Shown here in pieces: positions 5,745-13,792 of a DNA stretch of 19,953 nucleotides. Source of the stretch: Clostridiales bacterium (GTDB lineage: Bacteria > Bacillota > Clostridia > Peptostreptococcales > T1SED10-28); the NCBI GenBank assembly GCA_007134725.1, contig SLKF01000097.1:1-19953 (forward strand). Direction: 5' to 3'. Positions within the stretch are counted from its first letter, which is position 1, and each line of letters begins with the position of its first letter. Both the position numbers and the translations under genes were made by a program. The notes below the pieces were generated by a model, which was not told the DNA's origin, made no database searches, and saw only the letters and a list, made by a program, of their open reading frames with translations.

Positions 5745-6305
5745 TTAATTTTCTTTAAGGGAAGCTCGAAATTCTTCTTTCAAAATCCCCATTCGGATTT
5801 TGTCCCGGTACTTGCCCTTATGGAAAATCCCCTCTCTTTGCCGTCCCTCTTCCTGAAATCCACAGCTCTTATAGCAACGGTAAGCCCGTTGATTGTAATC
5901 ATAGACTTCCAGTTCCACCCGGTGGAGATTCATTCGATTAAAGGCAAAATCCAGGAGCAGGGTAATGGCCTCCCGACCATACCCTTTATTGAGGTTTTCC
6001 CGGTTTCCAATAACAATTCCGATCTCTGCACAACGATTTTTCCAGTCAATACCAAAAAGATCGATCTGTCCCAGATATTTTCCCGACTGCATATCTCCGA
6101 TGACAAATCCTTTCGTTTTCTCATTTTTTCCCTCCATCATAAAGGATAAAAATTCTTCCGAGGTGTGCATGCTATGGGGATACAAAAAAACATCGGACAA
6201 ATAATCGGTAACTTCCGGATCATTTACCCATTTTCGCATATATCGAAAATCTTCCTCCTGATACTCTCGTAGTACAATCCGTTTCCCATAAATTCGCGCC
6301 ATCAT
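5745..6305 (-). CDS. GNAT-family N-acetyltransferase (RimJ/RimL-like)
   Basis: This 186-residue acetyltransferase is of the Acetyltransf_3 type, which moves acetyl from acetyl-CoA to an amine. The opening RIYGKRIVLREYQEEDF (4-20) is typical. The acetyl-CoA loop NKGYGREA sits at 106-113, and the N-x-x-A-x-x-x-Y-x-x-x-GF motif at 138-150. The acceptor (protein N terminus, an antibiotic or a small metabolite) cannot be told. AGGAGG is five bases before ATG 6305 and eight before ATG 6302, so either may be used. It follows the terminator of the pgs operon and so should have its own promoter within 6306-6380, where I see only weak elements. Confidence 0.9.
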   Translation of the reverse strand: MMARIYGKRIVLREYQEEDFRYMRKWVNDPEVTDYLSDVFLYPHSMHTSEEFLSFMMEGKNEKTKGFVIGDMQSGKYLGQIDLFGIDWKNRCAEIGIVIGNRENLNKGYGREAITLLLDFAFNRMNLHRVELEVYDYNQRAYRCYKSCGFQEEGRQREGIFHKGKYRDKIRMGILKEEFRASLKEN

Positions 6306-6381
6306 CTTTCCCTCCTATTTTTTTATCGGTCATTACATATTCTCTTTATATAATTCTACATCGGTCGGTGAAATTCCTGCA

Positions 6382-6417
6382 AAAAAAACCTTAGAGTAAG
6401 GGCTCTAAGGTTTTTTT
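6382..6417. terminator. Terminator of the poly-gamma-glutamate operon
   Basis: AACCTTAGAG and CTCTAAGGTT form a perfect 10-bp stem around TAAGGG, flanked by A7 and T7 that extend the stem. It ends the minus-strand pgs operon 35 bases after the ggt stop codon and is symmetric enough to work in both directions. Confidence 0.93.
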
Positions 6418-6452
6418 GATGTTGTGTATTTTTATTGTTAATTTATTATTGT

Positions 6453-8375
6453 TTATTCTTGATCTTCCCAGGTTTTAATTTGCCAGGTACCCCTTCGTCG
6501 TTCATCTCCACCACCGTAGATACTGGTTACCACACCATTTTCGTCGGTTTCAAGTCCCAGGGCCTGAATTCCCCCGTAAAATATACTGGAGGTGTTGGTC
6601 CGAACCGACCATCCTTTTTGGCGCAGTTGATTTAAGATTTCATCTTCTAATGGAGCTTCCACGTAAATCGAATCATCTTCAAAGTAAAACCTTGGCCGCA
6701 TAATGGCCTCCTGCAGATCCATGGAGCTGCCCAATTCGTCTCTTCCGAAATAGAACTGCATTACGGTTTGAAAAACATGGGTTGGAATTCGTCTTCCTCC
6801 GGGAGTTCCCATTCCTAAGACCGGCCGTCCATGCTCTTCAAGAATGATGGGAGACACAAAGGTTCTCGGTCGTTTCCCAGGCTGAAACTGATTGGGTGAT
6901 TCCGGATCATCACTGAAGTTTCTGGATTGATTGTTCATGAAAAATCCTCCCACTTCAATACCGGCGCCAAACAATTCTCCCAGGGTATTGGTTACGGATA
7001 TCATCCGTCCCTCAGGGTCTACGATAACAAAATGCGTCGTATTTTTAGAATCCTTTCGTTCGGAAGGAGAGTCGAAAAGGGATTCAATTTCCGTCATACT
7101 CGGTGCATTCCCGGGATCCATACGAAGCTTCGATAACAACTGCTCCGTATATTCCAAGGAGGTTAATTCATCCTGATCCACCTCTTCAAAGTTGGGATCC
7201 CCAATGGTTTCTAAACGATCCTCATAGGTTACCCGAATGATTTCATTCATCAAATGGATGTAATCCCCCTGTAAGGAATCGTCTCGCAAAAGATCCCCTA
7301 GGTAGAATCCTTTCTCAATATCCGCCCCTTGATAGTATTCACTTAAATCCAGTTGACTGGCCATTTGCAGTGCCTGGATTGTTACAATGGATGAGGTGGG
7401 GTTCGCTGCCCCGTATAGGGTCTGTTCTCTCCACCGATCTTCCGTCTCGTCATAAAATCGGAAGGCTCCTTTAGCGGGCTCTCCTACATTTACTTCATAG
7501 GCCAGCAAATCCTCCGGGGTCATCCCTGTACGGGCTTGGATGGCCTTGGCGATCTCGCCCTCATAAAATGCTTTGGAACCTTCTTGCTGCACCAATTTAA
7601 GGGATGCGGCCAACTCCGGCATTACGATCAGTTCACCGGTTTTTATCGGATGCCCGTCAGGATACATCCGCTCTTGTATGGGTCCTTCTTTAATATACCG
7701 TGCACCGTTAATGGTCTGAATATGAAACATTTCCGTTACCCGAAATCCCTCTTCCGCAATTTTGATGGAGGGGCTTAAGAGTTCTTCCCAGGACAGGGTT
7801 CCGTGATCACGGTGGAGGGTCTCCATCCCCATGACCATTCCGGGAACCGCCATGCCCCGCTCCGGTCCTGACCAGGATGAAGCCGCACTTAAGGGAGAGA
7901 TTTCCCGGTAGTCGTAGCTCACAACCCCTTCTTTGGGATCATGAAAAACCAGGGCACCGCCCCCGCCCATGCCGGATCCGTAAGGTTCCACAACATTTAA
8001 TACAAAGGAAATGGCAATGGCTGCATCTACTGCGGTACCACCCTTTTCCATAATTTCCATACCCACTTCCGCTGCCATGGGATGCATGGCACTTACGCCG
8101 TAAAAATCTATGGAGTAGTCTTTTTCTTCTTCCGCTACTTCTTCCGCTTCCTCTTCTGTAGCGCTGTCCTTATCCTCATCAGTGTCCACCGCTGCCTGCC
8201 GCTCTTCCACGGTAAGAACCTCATCGACGCTGAGACTGGCAATTTGATTGCTTCTAAACTCTCTGGAGATTTCCTCCTGATTCGCCGCTTCCAGATAGGT
8301 CCAACTGAGTAGGGACACAAAAATAATGGCGGACAGGATATAGGTAGCATTTAAATATCTTTTATAATTAATCAT
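6453..8375 (-). CDS. ggt: Membrane-anchored gamma-glutamyltransferase, CapD-like, of the pgs operon
   Basis: Gamma-glutamyltransferases cleave gamma-glutamyl bonds and transfer the glutamyl unit to water or an amine. Next to pgs/cap genes such enzymes attach the polymer to peptidoglycan (Bacillus anthracis CapD) or trim it. The 640-residue precursor has an N-terminal membrane segment (about 12-28), an acidic low-complexity linker (64-86), then the full domain. R157 (YREISP) matches the donor-binding arginine. The self-cleavage site is N445-T446-T447-H448, where T446 becomes the nucleophile and N terminus of a 195-residue small subunit. GTPGG (523-527) is the oxyanion-side loop. A cleavable signal is possible (LEA-A, 28-31). 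The start overlaps the pgsA stop by 8 bases, so translation is coupled. Whether it anchors (CapD) or degrades (Ggt) is not decided by sequence. Confidence 0.92.
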   Translation of the reverse strand: MINYKRYLNATYILSAIIFVSLLSWTYLEAANQEEISREFRSNQIASLSVDEVLTVEERQAAVDTDEDKDSATEEEAEEVAEEEKDYSIDFYGVSAMHPMAAEVGMEIMEKGGTAVDAAIAISFVLNVVEPYGSGMGGGGALVFHDPKEGVVSYDYREISPLSAASSWSGPERGMAVPGMVMGMETLHRDHGTLSWEELLSPSIKIAEEGFRVTEMFHIQTINGARYIKEGPIQERMYPDGHPIKTGELIVMPELAASLKLVQQEGSKAFYEGEIAKAIQARTGMTPEDLLAYEVNVGEPAKGAFRFYDETEDRWREQTLYGAANPTSSIVTIQALQMASQLDLSEYYQGADIEKGFYLGDLLRDDSLQGDYIHLMNEIIRVTYEDRLETIGDPNFEEVDQDELTSLEYTEQLLSKLRMDPGNAPSMTEIESLFDSPSERKDSKNTTHFVIVDPEGRMISVTNTLGELFGAGIEVGGFFMNNQSRNFSDDPESPNQFQPGKRPRTFVSPIILEEHGRPVLGMGTPGGRRIPTHVFQTVMQFYFGRDELGSSMDLQEAIMRPRFYFEDDSIYVEAPLEDEILNQLRQKGWSVRTNTSSIFYGGIQALGLETDENGVVTSIYGGGDERRRGTWQIKTWEDQE

Positions 8376-9654
8376 GGAGGAACCCTCCCTCTAGTACGTT
8401 GGTTTTGTCCAGATCGATCACTAATCGTCCGCCTTCCACATGGTAAATCTCCGAATCCAGATCTTTGCTGAGCATGCGAAAAATTCGCCGATCCCGATAT
8501 CCTTTTAAGAGTCCTTGGGTCTCTCGTGGGGTTGCATTTTCAATCCACATAGGAACAAAGGACAGTTGTTTGGATCCGTCTTTTAGAAAATCCAGCTGTA
8601 CGATAGTGGATTCCTTCGTGGTCGTCCACCCCTGGTCAAATACAAAATTTCCAAGGCTATACAGAACCAAGGCTTCGTGGTCCTTATCCTCATTTAAGGG
8701 GTCTCTTCCTTTAATAATACTGGCTGACTGCAATACATGGGGGTGATGTCCAATGATGATATCCGCCCCGTGATCCGCCATAAACTGGGCATCCACTTGT
8801 TGGTTTTCATTGAATCGAACCTGATATTCATCTCCCCAATGAATGTGCACGATCACCAGATCCGCACCGCCGCCACCCTGGGATTCCGGGTTTTTGGCAT
8901 GTCTGAGTCGGGTCCCTAAAATATCCATGTTGGGGCTGGTAAAGACCCCGCCCACATTTTCACTGGAATCGAATCCCCTGACATAGGAGTCCGTAATTCC
9001 GATTGTGGCTACTCGAAAATTTTCATCCACATCAAAATACGAGATTCTAGAGGAGTCCATGAGCCCTTCCTCCACTTGTCTGGAAGATAGATCCAGTCCA
9101 TCACCGATTCCCACAATTTCCACTGCCCGATTCTCAAAATGCTCTAAGGTTTGATATAAGGATAAATCCCCATAATCCAAGGCGTGATTGTTGGCCAGGG
9201 TCACGGTATCAAAATGGGCACCTTCTAAGGCATCGATGGCCCAGGGTAAGGCGTGGAGATGGATATCCTTATGCCGTAAGGCCGCCTCTTCCATTTGCTC
9301 TTCGATTTCAGGATCATTTGCATCAATAATGGGGGACTCCAAATTTCCCGTTACAAAGTCCGACTCCTGAAAAAAGGGACGGACGTATTCAAACACATAA
9401 TCAATATGAAAACCATTGATCAGGGCATGCTCTTCTACATGACGACCCAGCATCATGTCCCCTACCATGCTGATTCGATATTCTACATCTTCTCCCCGGG
9501 TACTTTCCGGTGCACTGGAGGTAAATAGCCATTGATGGCTGATAAAAGGGATGATCAGAAAAATCAATAACACCGTAGCATGGAAACCGGCTCTCTTTTG
9601 ATGCCATTGATGACTGAGCATTCGTTTTTCCTGTTTCGTTAACTTCTTAGACAT
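8368..9654 (-). CDS. pgsA: PgsA/CapA, poly-gamma-glutamate synthesis and export protein
   Basis: PgsA/CapA is the extracytoplasmic, membrane-tethered part of the poly-gamma-glutamate synthase-export complex and has a calcineurin-like metallophosphoesterase fold. The 428-residue protein has a short cytoplasmic head, a transmembrane segment at about 24-43, and the family motifs in order: GDMMLGR (65-71), GNLESPI (103-109), NNHALDYG (155-162), HIHWGDEY (270-277), GHHPHVLQ (302-309) and YSLGNFVFDQ (332-341). All metal-ligand-type residues (D, N, H, H) seem kept. It follows pgsC by 21 bases with a good AAAGGAG site and overlaps ggt by 8 bases. Confidence 0.95.
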   Translation of the reverse strand: MSKKLTKQEKRMLSHQWHQKRAGFHATVLLIFLIIPFISHQWLFTSSAPESTRGEDVEYRISMVGDMMLGRHVEEHALINGFHIDYVFEYVRPFFQESDFVTGNLESPIIDANDPEIEEQMEEAALRHKDIHLHALPWAIDALEGAHFDTVTLANNHALDYGDLSLYQTLEHFENRAVEIVGIGDGLDLSSRQVEEGLMDSSRISYFDVDENFRVATIGITDSYVRGFDSSENVGGVFTSPNMDILGTRLRHAKNPESQGGGGADLVIVHIHWGDEYQVRFNENQQVDAQFMADHGADIIIGHHPHVLQSASIIKGRDPLNEDKDHEALVLYSLGNFVFDQGWTTTKESTIVQLDFLKDGSKQLSFVPMWIENATPRETQGLLKGYRDRRIFRMLSKDLDSEIYHVEGGRLVIDLDKTNVLEGGFLHD

Positions 9655-9675
9655 AATAAACTCCTTTCAGCTCTA

Positions 9676-10122
9676 TTACAGCAACTGGTAAACCGTAAGC
9701 ACCCCAAAAGTAACTGCGGATAATAAAAAAGTTGACGCAAAAGTCGGCAGTACTCCTTGCTTTGCAATGGTATTGGCAATAAGTCCGGGAACAATAACCC
9801 CAATCCCCCTGAGCTCAAGAACCACAAAGGGAGTGAGGCTAAGCAAATCAAATCCGAGTTTTAATAAAATTCCCACGGTCAGCATGGCTGCAAACTTTCG
9901 CCGGCCATACAATACGGTTACCCGCTCTAAGCCTTGGGTAACAATGAGATAGGTAAATAAACTGATGACTCCCACAACCAAGACAAAATACACCTGATCA
10001 AACACCAGGGCCAAATAACCGGGAACCACAAGTCCCGAGGGTACGATCCCGGTTTTTTCCGCGTAGATTAATGAAATAATGACACCAACAACAATCGCTA
10101 TATACAAATCAGTTCCGAACAT
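9676..10122 (-). CDS. pgsC: PgsC/CapC, membrane subunit of poly-gamma-glutamate synthase
   Basis: This 148-residue, highly hydrophobic protein closely resembles Bacillus PgsC along its length. It shares AEKTGIVPSGLVVPGYLALVF near the N terminus (one difference at GLVVPGYL-like positions), LYGRRKFAAML in the middle, and RGIGVIVPGLIANTIAKQG near the end. PgsC forms the membrane core with PgsB and is needed for polymer synthesis and export. I start it at ATG 10122 (MFGTDLYI), as in Bacillus. The reading frame extends to a GTG at 10134, but that codon overlaps the AAAGGAG ribosome binding site. With this start it overlaps pgsB by 14 bases. About five membrane segments are visible. Confidence 0.95.
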   Translation of the reverse strand: MFGTDLYIAIVVGVIISLIYAEKTGIVPSGLVVPGYLALVFDQVYFVLVVGVISLFTYLIVTQGLERVTVLYGRRKFAAMLTVGILLKLGFDLLSLTPFVVLELRGIGVIVPGLIANTIAKQGVLPTFASTFLLSAVTFGVLTVYQLL

Positions 10123-11389
10123 GGGCGGTAACACTCCTTTTTGTCATATTATCCTTTGAAGCCGTTCTTCCTTGGGATTTCGACTGAAAATCCTTTAAGG
10201 CTTGGGGTTTTCCATAAGTATTTAGCTCTTCGATCCCATGGGCGATTTCTTCTCCGCCACCATGAATATTTCCGATGCCATAAACCATAGCGTTCCCCGG
10301 CATTTCTTTTAAGTGCTGAAGAATCTCTTCCGTTTTTTTATTCTCAAAATTTATCAGTTCCCCAGCGGGTATTTTTTGGTTTTCAAAAGCATTTATAATG
10401 GGTCGAACGGTTTTTCCCGTGAGGATCAACTGGTCCGCATGCAAATGAGGCAGCACCTCTGTGGCAAACTGCAAGGTTCGATCCACTCGGTCCTCCCGAC
10501 AGTTCATAATAATAATTTTTCTTCGAAGATGGGGGTACTCTTCCTGGATTCTTTCCCAGATATTTTTTGTGGACGTGGCATCATTGGCTGCAAAGCCATT
10601 GAAAAAGTGATTGGGCTCTTCTTTGCTTCCAAAGGTTTTGACAATTAAGGCGCCGGGATCCACCGGTGCTTCAATCATGCCCTTTAAGGCCGCCCTGCGG
10701 CTAATGCCCCATAGATCCCCTAATACATAGCCGATAGCCACATTTTCCGGAAACATCATGTAAGAGAATTGATCCAACTCTTTTTGTGTCACTTGATCAG
10801 GATTTGCAATAAGCACTTTGGAATTTCGCTTTTTCGCTTTTTTTCGAAAATATTTTTCATAGGGATTGGGAGACATGATCAAATACCCGTTAAAGGGAAT
10901 GGTTTCGCTAAAAGCTTCCGCCACCTGATCCAGGGTGGGTCCCATAACATCCAGGTGATCCTCAATAATATTGGTAATGACCGTAATATTGGACCGTACA
11001 AACCTTTTCTGAAAGGTTGCCTGGTATTCAGGATTCACCGCCATGCATTCCGTCACTAAGACATCCACTTTTTTCTTGGTAACTTCCTTCACCACCCATT
11101 TCTGTTCAGAAATATTGGGTCCCTGCAAACTTCGGATAATTTCAATTTCCTCTTCCTGATCCCAGTAAAACAATCGGGGCATGGTACCCGTGGTTTTGCC
11201 CGCCACTTTATATTTTTCTTCTCTGAGTATGCCCATTAACAACCTGGTTACCGTGGACTTTCCCCGAATTCCGTTTACAAGAATTCGTTTAGGAATTTTC
11301 CTGATTCTTCGCTGTAATCGAATTCGCTCTACCACTCCAAGAAATAAGAGCAAACCAGCAAAGATACTGATATATGTTAGTTCATTCAT
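10109..11389 (-). CDS. pgsB: PgsB/CapB, poly-gamma-glutamate synthase ligase subunit
   Basis: PgsB/CapB is the ATP-dependent amide ligase that joins glutamates through gamma-carboxyls, related to Mur ligases. The 426-residue protein has an N-terminal membrane segment (about 5-22), the P-loop GIRGKST at 40-46, GKTTGT at 64-69, ECMAVNPEYQ at 114-123, EDHLDVMGPTLD at 143-154, NGFAANDATST at 264-274 and NCREDRVDRT at 296-305. All are near-identical to Bacillus PgsB. It is about 30 residues longer than that protein (393 aa), the excess being a basic tail after about residue 393. GAGGAGG precedes the start at ideal spacing. It is the first gene of the operon and has the only good promoter seen for it. 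Confidence 0.96.
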   Translation of the reverse strand: MNELTYISIFAGLLLFLGVVERIRLQRRIRKIPKRILVNGIRGKSTVTRLLMGILREEKYKVAGKTTGTMPRLFYWDQEEEIEIIRSLQGPNISEQKWVVKEVTKKKVDVLVTECMAVNPEYQATFQKRFVRSNITVITNIIEDHLDVMGPTLDQVAEAFSETIPFNGYLIMSPNPYEKYFRKKAKKRNSKVLIANPDQVTQKELDQFSYMMFPENVAIGYVLGDLWGISRRAALKGMIEAPVDPGALIVKTFGSKEEPNHFFNGFAANDATSTKNIWERIQEEYPHLRRKIIIMNCREDRVDRTLQFATEVLPHLHADQLILTGKTVRPIINAFENQKIPAGELINFENKKTEEILQHLKEMPGNAMVYGIGNIHGGGEEIAHGIEELNTYGKPQALKDFQSKSQGRTASKDNMTKRSVTAHVRN

Positions 11390-11460
11390 GAAAGTGCCTC
11401 CTCTAAAAAATTACTGATTTCTCCTTTAACTAAAAATAGATCTCAAAGACTTAACACTTC

Positions 11461-11469
11461 ATTATACCA
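11461..11469 (-). promoter_or_regulatory. Extended -10 promoter of the pgs operon
   Basis: On the minus strand TGGTATAAT (11469-11461) is a perfect extended -10. No good -35 is found 16-18 bases upstream, so the TG extension or an activator would have to compensate. Transcription would start near 11454, with a leader of about 65 bases. A second TATAAT-like element lies a few bases upstream. Confidence 0.6.
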
Positions 11470-11600
11470 CTTATTATAAAATACTAAACCTTTTTTTCCT
11501 TGATTTTTATTGAAAAACGCACTTCCTCCCGGGGCTTTTTCACTTCTTTGTTATGATTTATACCCATTACGTGCCTGTGGGTACCTAAAAAAACTATCCC

Positions 11601-11629
11601 TTGACAAATTCCTGCTTTTCAAATATTCT
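11601..11629 (+). promoter_or_regulatory. Promoter of tRNA-Arg
   Basis: TTGACA (11601-11606) and TATTCT (11624-11629) are 17 bases apart. Transcription would start near 11636, about 11 bases before the mature tRNA. Confidence 0.8.
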
Positions 11630-11646
11630 ACTGTTATGGTTAACAT

Positions 11647-11723
11647 GCACCTGTAGCTCAGCTGGATAGAGCAACGGTTTCCTAAACCGCAGGCCGGAGG
11701 TTCAAGTCCTCTCAGGTGCGCCA
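11647..11723 (+). tRNA. tRNA-Arg, anticodon CCT
   Basis: The 77 bases fold into a normal cloverleaf. The acceptor arms are GCACCTG (11647-11653) and CAGGTGC (11713-11719), with discriminator G and an encoded CCA (11721-11723). The D-stem is GCTC/GAGC and the T-stem GGAGG/CCTCT (one G-T pair) with loop TTCAAGT. The anticodon loop TTCCTAA puts CCT at 11681-11683, which reads AGG (arginine). The top pair of the anticodon stem is an A-C mismatch; the other four pairs are sound. No terminator follows before the next gene, 40 bases on. Confidence 0.96.
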
Positions 11724-11763
11724 GAAAACCATCATTTTCTATATGATTAGGAGAGAAAGTCCC

Positions 11764-11982
11764 ATGAAACCCACCAAGCATTTTTGTACCTGTGAAGATT
11801 TCACTTGCAAACTTCATCCCAGCAATCATTCTAAAGGGTGCGACCCCTGCATTCAAAAAAATCTTGCGGCGGGAGAAATCCCCACTTGCTTTTTTAAGTC
11901 CGTAGATCCGGATATTTCCCGGGTTACTGATTTTACGACCCAAGACTTTGTAGAACATTTTATAAAACATCGGAAAAAATAA
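11764..11982 (+). CDS. Small cysteine-rich DUF6485-like protein
   Basis: This 72-residue protein has six cysteines at 8, 10, 15, 26, 29 and 42. The pattern CxCxxxxC...GCDPC...NLAAGEIPTCFF resembles DUF6485 proteins of anaerobes (CxC...KGCCEC...GELPACYF) and suggests a zinc or other metal site. Function is unknown. I choose ATG 11764 because AGGAGA lies nine bases before it; the frame is open upstream into the tRNA, but that part cannot be coding. It lies 40 bases downstream of tRNA-Arg with no terminator between, so it may be expressed by read-through from the tRNA promoter. A good terminator follows directly. Confidence 0.8.
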   Translation: MKPTKHFCTCEDFTCKLHPSNHSKGCDPCIQKNLAAGEIPTCFFKSVDPDISRVTDFTTQDFVEHFIKHRKK

Positions 11983-11985
11983 GAT

Positions 11986-12018
11986 AAAAAGCCTCCGGAA
12001 ATACGGGAGGCTTTTTTT
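11986..12018. terminator. Bidirectional terminator between DUF6485 and MFS genes
   Basis: AAAAAGCCTCC (11986-11996) and GGAGGCTTTTT pair perfectly over 11 bp around a 9-base loop, with T7 on the plus strand and A5 on the other side. It serves the two convergent genes. Confidence 0.93.
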
Positions 12019-12041
12019 GTATTCTCTGGAACAAGGGCCAC

Positions 12042-13316
12042 TTAAGGGTGCGCCTGTGCGGGTTTTGCCGTATCCGGCACCGAAGGCCTTTTATCAATGT
12101 GTCGAAACATGAAGTAATAGTATACGGCGGAGGTGGCATAGAGTCCCCCGGCGAGATAAAAAATCAAATCGTACCCGTGGCTGTCTATAATGATTCCGCT
12201 GAGCCGTCCACAAACCGTCCATCCCAGTTGAAAAACCATTTGATTTAAGCTGTTGGTAATGCCTTTTAAGTTTTCCGGAACTTCCTCCAGCATAACCGCC
12301 GACGTGATGGGATTGCTGGCATTCATTATGGCTTGTCGTATGAGAAATGCAAAAATCGCCAGGGACAGAAAACGGGTATCTCCCAGGATCAACATAAAGG
12401 GTACTGATAGTATTTGCAAATAAAACACGGTTTTGACCCGGCCGAAACGACGACTTAAATAAGGGCCTAATAAAATCGCAATCACCGTACTGGCTTGCCC
12501 TAAGGACATAATAAATCCGATGGTGGATGTGGGTAATTGAAACTGATTTTCAAAATAAAGACTGGAGAAGGGCACAAAAAGTCCGGCCCCAAAACCGACT
12601 AAGGCATTGGCAACTATAAATTTTAAGATGATGGTGCTGTTTTTAATGTTCTTTAAACTCTTCAGCAGGTTTTCTTTACCCTTTTCAATAACCTTTTCCG
12701 GCTCTTTAATCTTGAGTAAGGGAATCAATGCCAAAAAGCTTATTAGGGTAGCCACAATCAAGGTCGTTCGCTGGGCTCCCGCAACGTCCATTTCTAATAA
12801 TCCCTGTAGCAGGTCCGGTGTGATTCCCCCCATAATATTCCCTAACATGGAAGAGAAAATCATCAAGGCAAAGTTGATGCTGAATACTTTTATACGAATG
12901 GATTTTGTGGAGTTCTCAATTAAAAAGGGGGCATTGGCCACCATGAAAAAGGAATTCAGTCCTCCCAGTAAGAAGCTTAAGAGTACTAAGGTATTACTGC
13001 TCAGAATAATGGCCCGAAGAATTTGTAAGATATCCGTAAAAAGGATTCCGATGATCATGGTTTTTTTTCGTCCGATTTTATCACTTAAAAAACCGATGGG
13101 CACTAAAAAAATGGCACTGGCCAAGGCGGTCATGGAGATTAACTCCCCCATAAAGCTGGCATTGAATCCCACTTCCTGAAGATATAGGTTATAAAGGGTC
13201 ATAAACATGCCCTTGGCAATATTGTTCAGCAAAATCACCGCAAAAATCAGCCGGATGTTTCGCGGAAAGTTTTTAAAATCTATGGATTTTTCTAAAAAAA
13301 AGTTTTTAGCATTCAT
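12042..13316 (-). CDS. Major facilitator superfamily transporter
   Basis: The 424-residue protein has 12 hydrophobic segments split by a basic central loop (KIKEPEKVIEKGKENLLKSLKN). The MFS motif A, GFLSDKIGRKKTM (75-87), lies between segments 2 and 3, and a second copy-like RRFGRVK stands at the same place in the C-terminal half. It is probably a proton-driven exporter of the drug-efflux type; the substrate is unknown. I prefer ATG 13316, preceded by AAAGGGAT at six bases. An in-frame ATG at 13355 would add 13 residues but has only a weak AAAG before it. It is transcribed alone from its own promoter and shares a terminator with the convergent DUF6485 gene. Confidence 0.9.
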   Translation of the reverse strand: MNAKNFFLEKSIDFKNFPRNIRLIFAVILLNNIAKGMFMTLYNLYLQEVGFNASFMGELISMTALASAIFLVPIGFLSDKIGRKKTMIIGILFTDILQILRAIILSSNTLVLLSFLLGGLNSFFMVANAPFLIENSTKSIRIKVFSINFALMIFSSMLGNIMGGITPDLLQGLLEMDVAGAQRTTLIVATLISFLALIPLLKIKEPEKVIEKGKENLLKSLKNIKNSTIILKFIVANALVGFGAGLFVPFSSLYFENQFQLPTSTIGFIMSLGQASTVIAILLGPYLSRRFGRVKTVFYLQILSVPFMLILGDTRFLSLAIFAFLIRQAIMNASNPITSAVMLEEVPENLKGITNSLNQMVFQLGWTVCGRLSGIIIDSHGYDLIFYLAGGLYATSAVYYYFMFRHIDKRPSVPDTAKPAQAHP

Positions 13317-13398
13317 ATTTATCCCTTTGATTCTTTCTATGTATTTTTTCTTCATTGGCTTTGTAAATTATATTTCGACTTGCTAAATAACCTCTTTT

Positions 13399-13427
13399 AT
13401 CTTACCCGATCTTTCCCCCTTCGTCAA
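13399..13427 (-). promoter_or_regulatory. Promoter of the MFS gene
   Basis: On the minus strand TTGACG (13427-13422) and TAAGAT (13404-13399) are 17 bases apart, 10 of 12 consensus bases. The start would be near 13392. Confidence 0.75.
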
Positions 13428-13440
13428 TCATTTTTCCCTA

Positions 13441-13479
13441 AAAAAAAACACTTTCAATTTTTACCATTGAAAGTGTTTT
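13441..13479 (-). terminator. Terminator of the GlsB/YeaQ gene
   Basis: AAAACACTTTCAAT (13445-13458) and ATTGAAAGTGTTTT (13466-13479) form a perfect 14-bp stem with a 7-base loop. On the minus strand a T8 run follows, ending the GlsB/YeaQ transcript and insulating the MFS promoter. Confidence 0.93.
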
Positions 13480-13493
13480 CATTGCTTGTCTTA

Positions 13494-13742
13494 TTATTTT
13501 CTAAGGGCATTGATCAGGCTAAGGAGGATTACGGCCCCCACCACGGCGACAAATAAACTCCAAAGATTAAAGCCCGTAACCCCGGTGCCGCCAATCATAT
13601 TAAATACCAAGCCCCCAATGGAAGCCCCCACAATTCCGATTACCACATTCATCCCGCAGCCCATTCTTTTTTTATCTCCCGCAATGCCGCTGGCAATCCA
13701 CCCTGCGATGGCTCCAAAAACAATCCATGATATTATTCCCAT
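13494..13742 (-). CDS. GlsB/YeaQ/YmgE family membrane protein
   Basis: This 82-residue protein belongs to the 'transglycosylase-associated' GlsB/YeaQ/YmgE family. Despite the name no enzyme activity is shown for it; members are small membrane proteins induced by stress in many bacteria. Three hydrophobic glycine-rich segments are visible: IISWIVFGAIAGWIASGIAG (3-22), MNVVIGIVGASIGGLVFNMIGG (31-52) and WSLFVAVVGAVILLSLI (61-77). A charged DKKRMGCG turn lies between the first two. AGGGAG precedes the start. It is monocistronic with a strong terminator. A GTTTAA-N13-AGGTAT element upstream resembles a sigma-B promoter. Confidence 0.92.
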   Translation of the reverse strand: MGIISWIVFGAIAGWIASGIAGDKKRMGCGMNVVIGIVGASIGGLVFNMIGGTGVTGFNLWSLFVAVVGAVILLSLINALRK

Positions 13743-13792
13743 ATTCTCACTCCCTAATAAGTTAAGTTGTATTGCAATTCCCTATCTAGTAT

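Noticed and set aside
6325..6366. Two ATCGGTC copies 35 bases apart before the acetyltransferase gene
   Set aside because: Only seven bases, no third copy and no clear promoter relation; chance is a fair explanation.
11551..11970. 139-codon minus-strand reading frame
   Set aside because: It is antisense to tRNA-Arg and to the DUF6485 gene and resembles no protein family.
12607..13179. 190-codon plus-strand reading frame
   Set aside because: It is the complement of the MFS gene, with a composition expected from antisense of membrane segments and no ribosome binding site.
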